64,000 nt of DNA from Pseudoxanthomonas sp. SE1 (GCF_029542205.1 NZ_CP113783.1:2719001-2783000), one strand, 5' to 3'. Numbered from the stretch's first letter, positions 9,531 through 19,297 are shown. Numbers and translations: made by a program. The notes: a model not told the origin generated them from the sequence alone.

Positions 9531-11342
9531 TCAGCGTCCTCGCAGGAACCAGCGGTCGATCTCGCCCAAGGAAAAGCGCGTCCAGGTCGGACGGCCATGG
9601 TTGCATTGCCCGGAGCGCTCGGTGATTTCCATCTCGCGCAGCAGGGCATTCATTTCAGGCAGCGTGAGGCGCCGGTTGGCGCGCACGGCGCCGTGGCAGG
9701 CCATCGTTGCCAGCAGTTCGTCGCGCGCAGCCGCGACGCGCCGGCTTTCGCCATGCTCGCGCAGGTCGGCCAGCACATCGCGCAGCAATGCCTCCGGCTC
9801 GGCATTGGACAGCAGGGCCGGGATGCTGCGCACGCTCAGCGACTGCGGGCCGCTGCGGGTGACATCGAACCCCAGTGCAGCGAGCGTGGAGGCCTCGCGC
9901 TCGGCCACGTCCGCCTCACGCTCGGCCACCGCCAGCACCAGCGGCACCAGCAGCGGCTGGGTACGCAGGCCGATGCTGTCGTGCGCATCCTTCAGTTTTT
10001 CGTAGCCGATGCGTTCGTGCGCGGCATGCATGTCCACCACGATCAGGCCATCGGCGTTCTCCGCCAGGATATAGATGCCATGCAACTGCGCGATGGCAAA
10101 GCCCAGTGGTGGAATGCCCCTCGCGTCGTCTGCCGGCATCACCGGCATGGAGGATGGGGAATATGCCGCTTGCAGATCCGGGCGAGCCGCAGGCGCGGAC
10201 GCATAGAGCGCCGCGTATGCCGCCGGTGCCTCGGCCACGCTGAGGCCCAGCGGAGACTGCTGCGTAGGCATCCACGCCGAAGGCGCGGGCGCAGCAGCAG
10301 CGGCGTGCGATGCGAACGGCGATGCACTGGCACCCTGCGGCACCATGCCCGCACGTGTCTCCGCCAGGGCTTCATGCAGCGTGCGGTAGACGAAGTCATG
10401 GATCAGTCGCGTGTCGCGGAAGCGGACTTCATGCTTGGCCGGATGGACGTTCACGTCCACACGCGTGGGATCGAGCTCCAGGAACAGCACGTACGCAGGT
10501 TGGCGACCATGGAACAGCACATCCTGGTAGGCCATCTTCACCGCGTGCGCGATGTTGCGGTCGCGCACGGAACGTCCGTTGACGTAAACGTACTGCTGGT
10601 CGGCGCTGGCCCGTGAGTAACCGGGCTGCGCGATCCAGCCGTGCAGGCGCAGGCCGGCGGCGGCATGGTCCACGCGCAGCGCGTTGCGTGCGAACTCCTC
10701 TCCCAGCGTTTCGCCCAGCCGTGCGAGCGATTCGAGCTCGTCGGCCTTGTAGCGCCGCGACGGACGGCCGTTGTGCGAGACGCGCAGTTCAATGTCGGGA
10801 CGCGCCAGCGCCAGTGACCGCAACCACTCTTCGATGTGGCCCATTTCGGTACGTTCGGCGCGCAGGAACTTGCGCCGCGCCGGCACGTTGTAGAACAGTT
10901 CGCGCACTTCCACCGTGGTACCCACCGCGTGCGGCTTGGGCGCGACTTCACCGACCTTGCCGCCTTCCACCTGCAGCGATGCGCCGTGCTCATCCTGCGC
11001 GCGCCGCGACGTCAGCGCGAAGCGGCTGACCGATGCGATCGACGGCAGGGCTTCGCCACGGAAGCCGAGCGTGGCCACCGCTTCCAGATCGTCGAGCGAA
11101 GCGATCTTGCTGGTGGCGTGGCGCGACACCGCCAACGGCAGTTCGTCCGGCGCGATGCCGCCGCCGTCGTCGCGGATGCGGATCAGGCGGACGCCGCCCT
11201 CTTCCAGGTCGATGTCGACGCGGCGCGCGCCGGCATCGAGCGCGTTCTCCACCAGTTCCTTGACCACGGACGCGGGGCGTTCGACGACTTCGCCGGCGGC
11301 GATCTGGTTGATGAGGGTATCGGGGAGCTGGCGGATCGGCAC
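9531..11342 (-). CDS. mutL: DNA mismatch repair protein MutL, endonuclease type
   Basis: A 603-residue mismatch-repair matchmaker. The N-terminal GHKL ATPase has [17 protein letters not shown] and GFRGEAL motifs within the first 105 residues. A Pro/Ala-rich linker (about 340-420) leads to the C-terminal dimerisation domain. That domain contains [12 protein letters not shown], which fits the metal-binding endonuclease motif DQHA(X)2E(X)4E with Met in place of Gln, and a CNHGRP motif near the end. This marks it as a nicking MutL, unlike the E. coli enzyme that needs MutH. It lies 65 nt downstream of amiC, an order common in gammaproteobacteria. Confidence 0.97.
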   Translation of the reverse strand: MPIRQLPDTLINQIAAGEVVERPASVVKELVENALDAGARRVDIDLEEGGVRLIRIRDDGGGIAPDELPLAVSRHATSKIASLDDLEAVATLGFRGEALPSIASVSRFALTSRRAQDEHGASLQVEGGKVGEVAPKPHAVGTTVEVRELFYNVPARRKFLRAERTEMGHIEEWLRSLALARPDIELRVSHNGRPSRRYKADELESLARLGETLGEEFARNALRVDHAAAGLRLHGWIAQPGYSRASADQQYVYVNGRSVRDRNIAHAVKMAYQDVLFHGRQPAYVLFLELDPTRVDVNVHPAKHEVRFRDTRLIHDFVYRTLHEALAETRAGMVPQGASASPFASHAAAAAPAPSAWMPTQQSPLGLSVAEAPAAYAALYASAPAARPDLQAAYSPSSMPVMPADDARGIPPLGFAIAQLHGIYILAENADGLIVVDMHAAHERIGYEKLKDAHDSIGLRTQPLLVPLVLAVAEREADVAEREASTLAALGFDVTRSGPQSLSVRSIPALLSNAEPEALLRDVLADLREHGESRRVAAARDELLATMACHGAVRANRRLTLPEMNALLREMEITERSGQCNHGRPTWTRFSLGEIDRWFLRGR

Positions 11343-11407
11343 GTGCTGGCGGCGCTGGCGCGCCGTCCCGGGGAATCAGACGTGATGATAGCCGAGCGCG
11401 TGCGGGA

Positions 11408-13006
11408 TCAGGGCGCGCCGGCCGCACCGCCGGCGGCGACGGTGCGCGCCTCGGCCTCGGCCTGCGCACGCGCGGCGAACAACGTGCCCGGTGGCGGCTG
11501 GCGGGTGAAGTAGGACTGGATGCCCTCCAGCACGGCGCTTGCCACCTTGCGCTGGTGGGCCGGGTCGAACAGGCGCTTCTCCTCGTCCGGATTGGAGATG
11601 AAACCTGTTTCCACCAGCATCGCCGGCATGTCGGAATTGCGCAGCACCTCGAAGTTCGCGAACTCGATCTGCGGCTTGTGGGTCTTGCCCAACCCCTTCA
11701 GGGAGGTCAGCACGTGCCCCGCCGCGTCCTGCGACGCCTTCATGTGGCCGCTCTGGGCGAGATCCAGCAACACGTTCGACAACGTGTCCTTGGTCAGGCG
11801 CACACCGCCGACCAGGTCGGAGGCGTTTTCCTTGTCGGCCAGCCAGCGCGCGTGCTGCGACGACGCACCGCGCAACGAGAGCACGTAGACGGACGAGCCC
11901 CAAGCGCTGCGGTTCTCCGCAGCGTCCGCATGGATCGACACGAACATGTCGGCCTTCGCACCACGCGCCTTGCGGGCGCGCTGCGGGCGTTCCACATAGA
12001 CGTCGGTATCACGGACCAGGTAGGCCCTCATGCCCGGGGTGGCATTGATCTGCCGGGCCAGCTCCTTGGAGATGGCCAGCACTGCATGCTTCTCGTAGCG
12101 GCCACTGGGGCCGATCGCGCCCGGATCCTGGCCGCCGTGACCAGGGTCGATCGCAACCACGAGCGGTCGCGTACCGGCGATGAGGCTGCTGGACGGCTTC
12201 GGAGCCTCCGGCGCGGGTGCCGTTCCGGTCGCCGGCGTGACGGTCGAGCCAGGCACAGGGGCCGGCTGACCGGTGGCGATGGTATAGGCAGGACGCTCGC
12301 CGCCCACCGTGGATGCCGGCGCGGTATTCGGCGTCGGCTGGCCATTGAGGATGGCCTGCGGCGAGGGCGTCGTGGCGGCGCTCCCCACTGTCGTCTGTGC
12401 CGGTGCCGGTGCCGTCGGCACGGCTACCGCGGGCGCATTCCCGGCCTGCACCACCTGCGCGGTCAGCAACGCGGTGGCGCGGGCGGCATCGGCCTGCGGC
12501 GAGGCAGTCGATGCGGCAGTCGACGCGACCGTGGTCGGCACCGTCGCTGCCTGCGTGGGCGGGGTCGTCGGCGCCTGGGCCGTGGATGCGGGCACGCCAT
12601 CGCCCGGCCATTCGATCACCAGGCGCGAGCTTCCGCCCGCCTGCTCCATGCGGGGCTTCAGCGCGGCAACCGGCGATGCCAGGTCGAACACGATGCGCAG
12701 GGTGGTGGGATCGGGCTGGCCGGTGCGGACTGCACGCACGACGCCTGCGGGCACGGGCAGACGCAGGCCGGCCTTCGCTTTGGAGGCCGGCAGGTCGACG
12801 ACCAGCCGGTCCGGTGCTTTCAGCGTCAGGGTCTTGTACTGCCCGGCGCCCGCGAGCTGGATTTCCGCCCGGGTGCCGGTACTGCCCTGGCTCAGGCTGA
12901 CGGCGGTGACTTCACCCGCGCGCAGCCCGCAAGGCGCCAACGCCAGCAAGCCCGCGAGGGCAAGGCGCAACGCGGTGGTGGTGGTGGTGGGCATCCCCGG
13001 GATCAT
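11408..13006 (-). CDS. amiC: N-acetylmuramoyl-L-alanine amidase with AMIN domain
   Basis: A 532-residue periplasmic cell-wall hydrolase that cleaves the muramoyl-Ala bond during daughter-cell separation. After a signal peptide (cleavage near LRA-GEV) comes an AMIN domain (about 30-140), a long Ala/Pro/Thr-rich linker (about 145-260) and an Amidase_3 domain (about 275-510). The domain shows AIDPGHGGQDPGAIG with the first zinc His, SIHADAAE with a second, and the catalytic Glu in VETGFISNPDEEKRL. No LysM domain follows. A promoter with -35 TTGCAT and -10 TTGAAT ends 7 nt before the ATG at 13006, so translation may be leaderless; Met5 (12994) is an alternative start. Confidence 0.93.
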   Translation of the reverse strand: MIPGMPTTTTTALRLALAGLLALAPCGLRAGEVTAVSLSQGSTGTRAEIQLAGAGQYKTLTLKAPDRLVVDLPASKAKAGLRLPVPAGVVRAVRTGQPDPTTLRIVFDLASPVAALKPRMEQAGGSSRLVIEWPGDGVPASTAQAPTTPPTQAATVPTTVASTAASTASPQADAARATALLTAQVVQAGNAPAVAVPTAPAPAQTTVGSAATTPSPQAILNGQPTPNTAPASTVGGERPAYTIATGQPAPVPGSTVTPATGTAPAPEAPKPSSSLIAGTRPLVVAIDPGHGGQDPGAIGPSGRYEKHAVLAISKELARQINATPGMRAYLVRDTDVYVERPQRARKARGAKADMFVSIHADAAENRSAWGSSVYVLSLRGASSQHARWLADKENASDLVGGVRLTKDTLSNVLLDLAQSGHMKASQDAAGHVLTSLKGLGKTHKPQIEFANFEVLRNSDMPAMLVETGFISNPDEEKRLFDPAHQRKVASAVLEGIQSYFTRQPPPGTLFAARAQAEAEARTVAAGGAAGAP

Positions 13007-13013
13007 GCCGCGG

Positions 13014-13042
13014 ATTCAAGCACCATCGAGTCACGAATGCAA
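13014..13042 (-). promoter_or_regulatory. Promoter of amiC, predicted leaderless
   Basis: On the minus strand TTGCAT (13042-13037), a 17-nt spacer, then TTGAAT (13019-13014), then only 7 nt (CCGCGGC) to the ATG at 13006. Transcription would start at or next to the A of the start codon. Confidence 0.5.
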
Positions 13043-13081
13043 GGCGTTTTCCCTTAATAATCCGTGACCTGCCAGATGTTC

Positions 13082-13564
13082 CTAACCAGTCTGGAGAGAT
13101 GGCGCCTGCAACTGCCCCTCTGAGGCTAGCCGGGACAACCACTGCTCACCGGCCAGTGAGGATGCGACAAGTCGCGCCGAACGCCCCCTCCCCTCCACAT
13201 CCAGGAGCACCTTCAGGTCTGCCTGCGGCAGCGCCGCAATGCCACGCTCGGGCCATTCCACCAGCCAGAGCACCGCAGCCCCTTCATCCAGGCCCAGGAA
13301 TTCAAGTTCACCGGCATCGCCGATGCGGTAGAGGTCCAGATGCCAGGCTTCGCCACCTTCCAGGGGGTAGCGCTCGACGAGCGTGTAGGTCGGGCTGCGT
13401 ATCGCGCCGGTTACACCCAGCTCACGCAGCAGGGCGCGTGCCAGGGTCGATTTGCCCGCGCCCAGGTCACCCTGCAGGTGCACCACGGCAGGTTGCGGGC
13501 GGGTGCGGGCAAGCGCATGGCCCAACGCTTCGGTGGCATCGCTGTCGGCGAGAAGGATGTGCAT
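13082..13564 (-). CDS. tsaE: tRNA threonylcarbamoyladenosine biosynthesis ATPase TsaE
   Basis: A 160-residue P-loop ATPase that works with TsaB and TsaD in making t6A37 of ANN-reading tRNAs. The Walker A motif GDLGAGKST is at residues 32-40. The following switch-like region (RSPTYTLVERYP) and the family motif HLDLYRIGD are present, with WPERG near 108. Length is normal. It is followed 75 nt later by amiC, the usual order. A TAGAAT hexamer ends exactly 6 nt before the start codon and no Shine-Dalgarno sequence fits in between. Confidence 0.96.
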   Translation of the reverse strand: MHILLADSDATEALGHALARTRPQPAVVHLQGDLGAGKSTLARALLRELGVTGAIRSPTYTLVERYPLEGGEAWHLDLYRIGDAGELEFLGLDEGAAVLWLVEWPERGIAALPQADLKVLLDVEGRGRSARLVASSLAGEQWLSRLASEGQLQAPSLQTG

Positions 13565-13570
13565 GTCCGG

Positions 13571-13576
13571 ATTCTA
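13571..13576 (-). promoter_or_regulatory. -10 hexamer of tsaE, predicted leaderless
   Basis: On the minus strand TAGAAT-CCGGAC-ATG: the hexamer ends 6 nt before the start codon at 13564, so the transcript would begin at or next to the A of ATG. No clear -35 element is visible. Confidence 0.4.
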
Positions 13577-13614
13577 CGGGGTTGCCCACGTCGGGCGGTT
13601 CGCTTGCCTGCGCG

Positions 13615-15087
13615 TCAGGGATTCGCCAAGCGCCGTACGTGGGGAAACAGATCCGCAGGCAGCAGGCCGCGTTCGCCATCCCACGCTGCCGCATCGCCGG
13701 CCAGCGCATGCAGCAACGCGCCTGCACTTGCCGCATCGAACCCCGACAGCCCCTGCGCACGCAATGCCGCGATGATGCCCGTGAGCACATCGCCCATCCC
13801 ACCCACCGCCATGCCGGGATTGCCTGCATCGATCACCCGCGGCACCTGGCCGGGCGCGGCAACGAGGGTGCCTGCGCCCTTCAGCACCACGACGGATGCA
13901 TGGCGTTGCGCGATGGCTGCCGCAGCACCGAATCGATCCCGCTGCACGTCCGTCGTCTTGCAGCCGAGCAACCTCGCGGCTTCGCCCGGATGCGGCGTCA
14001 GGATCGCGTCTTCCAGCGATTGCGGCATGTCGACCAGCAGATTGAGTGCGTCCGCATCGAGCACCAGCGGCTTCGCACTGCGCACGGCATACTGGAACAG
14101 GGCTTGCCCCCAGTCGTGCCGCCCAAGTCCGGGCCCGATGGCGACAACATCCGAGCGCGCCAGCAACGGCATCAGGTCGCTCGTCGACTCTACCGCCCGC
14201 ACCATCGCCTCTGGCCTGCGCGACAGCAGTGCCGCGACGTGCGCCGCGCGCGTCGCCACGCTCACCAGGCCAGCGCCTGCGCGCAGCGCGGCTTCCGCGC
14301 ACAAGGCAACCGCGCCGCCGCTGCCCTCATCTCCTCCGATGCACAGCACGTGCCCGGACTCTCCCTTGTGCGTGTTGCGACGGCGTGGCAGCAACCAGCG
14401 TGCCAGCGCTTCCTGCTGCAACAGCGACGATTGCGCCTGCACGCCGTCATGCGTGTCGGCAGGCAGGCCGAGGTCATCCAGCGCGAGTACGCCGGTGTAT
14501 TCCAGCGCATCCCCTGTATGCAGGCCCGCATGTCGCGCGATGAACTGCAACGTGCGCGTCGCCACCACCGCCACCCCGGGAGCGCTGCCTCGATCGGCGT
14601 CCACACCACTGGGCACGTCCAGCGCGAACACCGGCGCCGACTGCATGTTGATCGCATCGATCACGGCCTGCACGCCTGCATCCGGTGCGCGCGAAAGTCC
14701 GATGCCGAACAGCGCGTCGATCACGATGTCGGCCTTCGGCAAGGTGCCGCCGAACAACGTCACGTGCCCGCCGGCCGCCACGTAGTCCGTGCACGCGCGC
14801 TGCGCGACGGCGTTGCCGGGCACGTGCGCCGGCAGGTGCACGACCTCGACGCGCCGGCCTGCGCGATGTGCGTGTCGTGCGAGTACGTAGCCATCCCCGC
14901 CGTTGCTGCCCGGGCCGCAGACCACGACGATGCGCTGGGCCTCCGGCCAGTGCAGCAGCAGATGCTGCCAAGCGGCCTGCCCGGCGCGCTGCATCAGCAC
15001 GTAGGGATCATCCCCCAGTGCACGCGTGGCGCGCTCGTCCAATGCCCGCGCGGCGAGCGTGGAATGAAGGGGCAAGGTGCCGGACAT
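13615..15087 (-). CDS. nnr: Bifunctional NAD(P)H-hydrate epimerase/dehydratase
   Basis: A 490-residue repair enzyme for hydrated NAD(P)H. Residues about 1-210 are the NnrE epimerase domain with the Rossmann motif VVCGPGSNGGDG. Residues about 225-490 are the NnrD ADP/ATP-dependent dehydratase of the ribokinase-like fold, with AIGPGLGRHD, LTPHPGEAARLL and the late NPGMAVGGMGDVLTG motif containing the catalytic Asp. The fused architecture is standard. It is divergent from queG, with 67 nt between the start codons. TAGAAT lies exactly 6 nt before the ATG, as at tsaE. Confidence 0.96.
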   Translation of the reverse strand: MSGTLPLHSTLAARALDERATRALGDDPYVLMQRAGQAAWQHLLLHWPEAQRIVVVCGPGSNGGDGYVLARHAHRAGRRVEVVHLPAHVPGNAVAQRACTDYVAAGGHVTLFGGTLPKADIVIDALFGIGLSRAPDAGVQAVIDAINMQSAPVFALDVPSGVDADRGSAPGVAVVATRTLQFIARHAGLHTGDALEYTGVLALDDLGLPADTHDGVQAQSSLLQQEALARWLLPRRRNTHKGESGHVLCIGGDEGSGGAVALCAEAALRAGAGLVSVATRAAHVAALLSRRPEAMVRAVESTSDLMPLLARSDVVAIGPGLGRHDWGQALFQYAVRSAKPLVLDADALNLLVDMPQSLEDAILTPHPGEAARLLGCKTTDVQRDRFGAAAAIAQRHASVVVLKGAGTLVAAPGQVPRVIDAGNPGMAVGGMGDVLTGIIAALRAQGLSGFDAASAGALLHALAGDAAAWDGERGLLPADLFPHVRRLANP

Positions 15088-15093
15088 GGCCGG

Positions 15094-15099
15094 ATTCTA
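15094..15099 (-). promoter_or_regulatory. -10 hexamer of nnr, predicted leaderless
   Basis: On the minus strand TAGAAT-CCGGCC-ATG, the same hexamer and 6-nt spacing as at tsaE, with a nearly identical spacer sequence. Confidence 0.4.
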
Positions 15100-15142
15100 G
15101 GACTGGCCGGGGTTGCGGGGAAGTGAATGCGCTCCCGCCACC

Positions 15143-15148
15143 TATAAT
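15143..15148 (+). promoter_or_regulatory. -10 hexamer of queG, predicted leaderless
   Basis: A perfect TATAAT followed by TCCCGC and the ATG at 15155, so the transcription start would fall on or beside the start codon. No obvious -35 at the normal distance. Confidence 0.45.
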
Positions 15149-15154
15149 TCCCGC

Positions 15155-16234
15155 ATGTCCCTGCCCGGCCCGACGACGCCCGCACCAGACTCGCACGCGC
15201 TTGCGCTGCGCGTGCGCGCCCTCGCGCGCGAACTCGGCTTCCAGCGCTGCGGCATCGCGGGCATCGAACTCGGCGACGACGAACACCACCTGCGCGACTG
15301 GCTGGCGCAGGGCCTGTATGGCTCGATGGCGTGGATGGCACACCACGGCGACAAGCGCGCACGGCCACAGGAACTGATTCCCGGCACGTTGCGGGTCATC
15401 TCCGTGGGGCTCGACTATGGTCGGAACGACAGTGACGACGCCTGGGACACGCTGCAGGACGGCACGCGCGCCTATGTCGCGCGTTACGCGCTGGGCCGCG
15501 ACTACCACAAGCTGATGCGCAACCGCCTGCAGAAGCTGGCCGAACGCCTGCAGCAGGAAGTCGGCGCGTTCGGCCATCGGGTGTTCGTGGACTCGGCACC
15601 GGTGCTGGAGCGCGCATTGGCGCGCAACGCGGGACTCGGCTGGATCGGCAAGCACACCTGCCTGATCGACAAGGACGGCGGCTCGTGGTTCTTCCTCGGC
15701 GAGATCTACGTCGACCTGCCGCTGCCGATCGATGCGCCCGCCTCGGCGCATTGCGGCACCTGCACGCGCTGCATCGACGTGTGCCCGACGCAGGCGATCA
15801 CCGCGCCGTACCGGCTAGATGCGCGCCGCTGCATTTCCTACCTCACCATCGAGCACGAGGGCGCGATTCCGGAAGACCTGCGGCCCGCGATCGGCAACCG
15901 CATCTTCGGCTGCGACGACTGCCAGTTGGTGTGTCCGTGGAACAAGTTCGCCAGGCGCACCGACGAACCGGATTTCCGCGCGCGCAACGATCTGGACGTG
16001 GCGACCCTGCCGCAGTTGTTCGCGTGGAACGAGGACGAGTTCCTTCGCCGCACCGAAGGCTCGGCGATCCGGCGCAGCGGGCATGAGCGCTGGCTGCGCA
16101 ACATCGCGGTGGCGCTGGGCAATGCGCCGACGACGCCCGACGTACTCGCCGCGTTGGAAAGCCGACGCGAAGATACCTCCCCGCTCGTGCGCGAACACGT
16201 GGCATGGGCCCTGCACAGGCATCACTCCCGGTAG
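15155..16234 (+). CDS. queG: Epoxyqueuosine reductase
   Basis: A 359-residue cobalamin-dependent iron-sulfur enzyme that carries out the last step of queuosine synthesis in tRNA. The N-terminal half is the DUF1730-type cobalamin-binding domain (YHKLMRNRL region). Two ferredoxin-type clusters follow, CGTCTRCIDVCPT near residue 200 and CDDCQLVCPWNKF near 255, and a C-terminal HEAT-like segment closes the protein. The start at 15155 fits the family N terminus; an upstream in-frame start would precede the TATAAT box. A pair of inverted REP-like repeats follows immediately after the stop codon. Confidence 0.95.
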   Translation: MSLPGPTTPAPDSHALALRVRALARELGFQRCGIAGIELGDDEHHLRDWLAQGLYGSMAWMAHHGDKRARPQELIPGTLRVISVGLDYGRNDSDDAWDTLQDGTRAYVARYALGRDYHKLMRNRLQKLAERLQQEVGAFGHRVFVDSAPVLERALARNAGLGWIGKHTCLIDKDGGSWFFLGEIYVDLPLPIDAPASAHCGTCTRCIDVCPTQAITAPYRLDARRCISYLTIEHEGAIPEDLRPAIGNRIFGCDDCQLVCPWNKFARRTDEPDFRARNDLDVATLPQLFAWNEDEFLRRTEGSAIRRSGHERWLRNIAVALGNAPTTPDVLAALESRREDTSPLVREHVAWALHRHHSR

Positions 16235-16395
16235 GCGCAACGTGGGTCGCGATCGCACGAGCGAAGCGAACGCGGGGCATGCATCATGCGAACGGACACG
16301 GAAGCTCGCTCGTGCGGGACCACGTCCTCTGTGATCCGCGTGATCCGTCGTCGACTGCGCTTCATTCGTGCGGTCGCGACCCATGTCGCGCCTAC
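16231..16395. repeat. Pair of inverted GTAG-type REP elements (BIME-like)
   Basis: The left element starts GTAGGCGCAACGTGGGTCGC (16231-16273) and the right element is its imperfect reverse complement (16357-16395, ending in CTAC). About 80 bp lie between them, including a further CGCTCGTGC that mirrors GCACGAGCG of the left arm. Each element can fold by itself (CGCGAC pairing with GTCGCG). The outward-facing GTAG ends are the hallmark of the REP class described in Stenotrophomonas as SMAG and mobilised by RAYT transposases. The pair sits between the convergent queG and pgi stop codons; no RAYT gene is in the window. Confidence 0.75.
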
Positions 16396-16422
16396 AGAAT
16401 GGATGCGGCGATGCGCGCGCCT

Positions 16423-17934
16423 TCAGCCGCGCGCGGCGATCTCCGCCAGCAACGCGCGCGTCACCGGGTCCTGCGCTTCGACTTCGCCCCGCAATGCCGG
16501 CAGCAACCCATTGGCCAGCTGTTTGCCGAGTTCCACGCCGAACTGGTCGAAGGCATTTATGCCCCACAACACTGACTGCGCGTAGACGCTGTGTTCGTAC
16601 ATGGCGATCAATGCACCCAGCGACTGCGGCGTCAGCGCATCCAGCAGGATCAGCGTACTCGGACGGCCACCGGCATAGCTGCGATGCGGATCTTCGCTGC
16701 GCTGGCCGTTGGCGAGCGCCTCGCTCTGCGCCAGCAGGTTGGACAGCAGCGCGCGATGGTTCTCCGCGTAAGGCGCGTCGCTGTTGACCGTACCGACGAA
16801 ATCCAGCGGCACGATGCCCGTGCCCTGGTGCAAGGCCTGGAAGAAGCTGTGCTGCACATCCGTGCCCGCGCCGCCCCACCACACGGGCACCGTATCGACG
16901 GCCACCGGGCTGCCGTCCAGCTTGACCGACTTGCCCAGGCTTTCCATCACCAACTGCTGCAGATAGGCCGGCAGCAGCGCCAGGCGCTGGTCGTAGGTCA
17001 TCACGCCCTGCGCCGCATGGCCGAGCACGTTCCTGTTCCACACGGCCGTCAACGCATGGCGTACCGCGATGTTGTCGGCCAGCGGTGCGCCGATGACGTG
17101 CGCATCGAACGACGACGCACCTTCAAGCAACTGCTCGAAACGAGGGAAACCGATGGCCAGCGCAATCGGCAGACCGACCGCCGACCACAGCGAATAGCGC
17201 CCGCCGACCCAATCCCACATCGGCAGCACGCGCTCGGCCGCGATGTCGAATGCCGCCGCCGCACGCTCGGGATTCGCGCTGACCGCGTAGAGCCGTTCGC
17301 TGCCGCCCAGCCAGTCGCGCAGGATGGTGCCGTTGAGCAGCGTCTCCTGCGTGCCGAATGTCTTGGAGATCAGCACCGCCGCGGTGCGTGCCGGGTCCAA
17401 CGGCGCAAGGGTACGCTGCGCGGCCGCGCCGTCCACATTGGACAGGAAGTGCACGCGGAATCGGCCCGGCAATGGATCACGCAGGGCATCGGCCACCAGG
17501 CGCGGCCCCAGGTCGGAACCGCCTATGCCGACGCTGACGATGTCGGTCACGTCGCTGCCTTCGAGTTGCGAGATCAGTGCCGCCATGCGTTGCCGGACAT
17601 CCACTGCCGACGCATGCGCCTCGCGTGCGGCGACCGCGTCGGTGTGCTGTCCGCGCAAGGCGGTATGCAGCGCCGCGCGGCCTTCGGTGACATTGACCTT
17701 CTCACCGTCGAACAGGCGCCGGAACGCGCCCGCCAGGTCCGCGGCACGCGCCTGCTCGAGCAGCGCCTGCCATGCCGGCGCATCGTAGGACTGGCGTGCG
17801 AAGTTGAAGTACAGCGGCCCATTGCGCACGGCGTGCTGTGCAACGCGATCGGGCTCGCGCGCCAGCAACTCGCCCAGAGGGCCTCCACGCAGGCGCGTGG
17901 CGTGGGACTGCAGCGCATCGAAACCGGTGGTCAT
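16423..17934 (-). CDS. pgi: Glucose-6-phosphate isomerase
   Basis: A 503-residue enzyme that interconverts glucose-6-phosphate and fructose-6-phosphate. The two SIS-fold halves are visible, with [15 protein letters not shown] near residue 135, [10 protein letters not shown] near 190, [15 protein letters not shown] near 240 and the catalytic Glu/Lys regions including [14 protein letters not shown] and [17 protein letters not shown] near 485. It is the shorter form typical of Xanthomonadaceae (about 50 residues less than in E. coli). The start lies 1 nt after the panD stop codon, so it is the last gene of the pcnB-folK-panBCD run. Fructose-6-phosphate also supplies UDP-amino-sugar precursors for the exopolysaccharide locus. 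Confidence 0.97.
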   Translation of the reverse strand: MTTGFDALQSHATRLRGGPLGELLAREPDRVAQHAVRNGPLYFNFARQSYDAPAWQALLEQARAADLAGAFRRLFDGEKVNVTEGRAALHTALRGQHTDAVAAREAHASAVDVRQRMAALISQLEGSDVTDIVSVGIGGSDLGPRLVADALRDPLPGRFRVHFLSNVDGAAAQRTLAPLDPARTAAVLISKTFGTQETLLNGTILRDWLGGSERLYAVSANPERAAAAFDIAAERVLPMWDWVGGRYSLWSAVGLPIALAIGFPRFEQLLEGASSFDAHVIGAPLADNIAVRHALTAVWNRNVLGHAAQGVMTYDQRLALLPAYLQQLVMESLGKSVKLDGSPVAVDTVPVWWGGAGTDVQHSFFQALHQGTGIVPLDFVGTVNSDAPYAENHRALLSNLLAQSEALANGQRSEDPHRSYAGGRPSTLILLDALTPQSLGALIAMYEHSVYAQSVLWGINAFDQFGVELGKQLANGLLPALRGEVEAQDPVTRALLAEIAARG

Positions 17935-17935
17935 G

Positions 17936-18316
17936 TCAGGCAGCCTGCTTGGGGATGCTGCGGTTGGTGTGGGTGATGCGGTTCTGGCCGTCCACGTAGA
18001 CGAGCGTGGGCTGGAACCGGTCGGCTTCCTCCTCGCTCATCGACGCGAACGCGGCGATGATCACCAGGTCCCCCACCTGCACGTGGCGCGCGGCGCCGCC
18101 GTTGAGCGAGATGATGCCGCTGCCCTCGTCGGCACGGATCGCGTACGTCGAGAAGCGGGCGCCGTTGGTCACGTCCCAGATATGTACCTGCTCGAACTCG
18201 CGGATGCCGGTCGCGTCCAGCAGCAGGCCGTCGATGGCGATGGAGCCTTCGTAGTTCAGCTCGGAATGGGTGACGGTGGCGCGGTGGATCTTGGTCTTGA
18301 GCAGGCTGAGGTGCAT
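17936..18316 (-). CDS. panD: Aspartate 1-decarboxylase
   Basis: A 126-residue pyruvoyl enzyme that makes beta-alanine for pantothenate. The self-cleavage site is visible as Gly24-Ser25 (YEGSIAID). The conserved ENVHIW-like stretch reads [14 protein letters not shown], and the loop [12 protein letters not shown] is intact. The protein is exported from one operon with panC, panB, folK and pcnB upstream and pgi downstream. An 18-bp perfect palindrome lies about 43 nt before the start. Confidence 0.97.
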   Translation of the reverse strand: MHLSLLKTKIHRATVTHSELNYEGSIAIDGLLLDATGIREFEQVHIWDVTNGARFSTYAIRADEGSGIISLNGGAARHVQVGDLVIIAAFASMSEEEADRFQPTLVYVDGQNRITHTNRSIPKQAA

Positions 18317-18358
18317 GTCGGCGGCATGGGGGACGGGAACGCGAAGTTTAGCCGCTCG

Positions 18359-18376
18359 TGCACGCCATGGCGTGCA
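18359..18376. promoter_or_regulatory. 18-bp perfect palindrome between panC and panD
   Basis: TGCACGCCATGGCGTGCA reads the same on both strands without a spacer. It lies in the 102-nt panC-panD gap, 43 nt before panD. It could be an operator for a dimeric regulator or, in RNA, a 7-bp hairpin; it has no T run. Confidence 0.4.
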
Positions 18377-18418
18377 TGCCCGTGCAACACCGCGTGCGGC
18401 GCCGGATCGCCTGCGCCG

Positions 18419-19261
18419 TCAGAATTCCAGGTTGTCGATCAGCCGCGTACGCCCCAGCTTCGCGGCGATCAACGCGACCTTCGCGCCCTGTTCGCCGTCC
18501 TGCGGTTCGCTCAGGTCGTGACGGCGGACCACGGTGTAGTCGACCGCATAGCCCACGCCGGCAAGGTGCCGCGCGGCGTCGGACTCGACCTGCTGGCGGG
18601 ACTGCCCCGCCAGCAGGCCTTCACGCATCGCGATCAGGGTCCTGCGGATTTCCGCTGCGCGCGGCCGTTCGTCCGCGGACAGGTACTGGTTGCGCGAGCT
18701 CATCGCCAGGCCATCGGCCTCGCGCACGATGCTGCCCGCCAGGATCTGCATGGGAAACGCGAGGTCTGTGACCATCTGCCGGATCACCGCCAGTTGCTGG
18801 TAGTCCTTCTTGCCGAAGGCGGCGACGTCGGGCAGCACCTGGTTGAACAGGCGACTGACCACCGTACAAACACCATCGAAGTGACCGGGCCGGTGCGCGC
18901 CTTCCAGCACGCTGCTGACACCGGGCACGTGCACCTTGGCCGCCAGTTCGACCCCGAACGGGTACATCGACTCGACCGTCGGCAGCCACAGGACATCGCA
19001 GCCGGCGCCTTCGAGCCCGCTCATGTCCGCTTCGGGCGTGCGCGGGTACCGGGTGAAGTCCTCGTTGGGTCCGAACTGGGTCGGGTTGACGAACACGCTG
19101 GACACCACGCGGTCGGCGTACTGCCGCGCGAGCATCACCAGCGAGTAGTGGCCGGCATGCAGGTTGCCCATGGTGGGCACGAAGCCGACCCGCAGGCCCT
19201 GCTGCTTCCACTCCCTGACGCGTGCGCGCAACGCGTCAAGTTCGGTAATGGTCTCGATCAT
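18419..19261 (-). CDS. panC: Pantothenate synthetase
   Basis: A 280-residue ligase that joins pantoate and beta-alanine with ATP. It belongs to the nucleotidyltransferase fold: the HIGH-type motif is in MGNLHAGHYSLV (residues about 31-42), the pantoate site in FVNPTQFGPNEDF, and the KMSKS-like motif as MSSRNQYL near 190. Family-typical length. It follows panB by 36 nt. Confidence 0.97.
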   Translation of the reverse strand: MIETITELDALRARVREWKQQGLRVGFVPTMGNLHAGHYSLVMLARQYADRVVSSVFVNPTQFGPNEDFTRYPRTPEADMSGLEGAGCDVLWLPTVESMYPFGVELAAKVHVPGVSSVLEGAHRPGHFDGVCTVVSRLFNQVLPDVAAFGKKDYQQLAVIRQMVTDLAFPMQILAGSIVREADGLAMSSRNQYLSADERPRAAEIRRTLIAMREGLLAGQSRQQVESDAARHLAGVGYAVDYTVVRRHDLSEPQDGEQGAKVALIAAKLGRTRLIDNLEF

Positions 19262-19297
19262 CGTGGCCCCTGTGGCGTATCGGTGCGCGCAGCGCGG

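Noticed and set aside
13099..15126. A 675-codon plus-strand frame over tsaE and nnr
   Set aside because: tsaE and nnr on the other strand have complete catalytic motifs; this frame has none.
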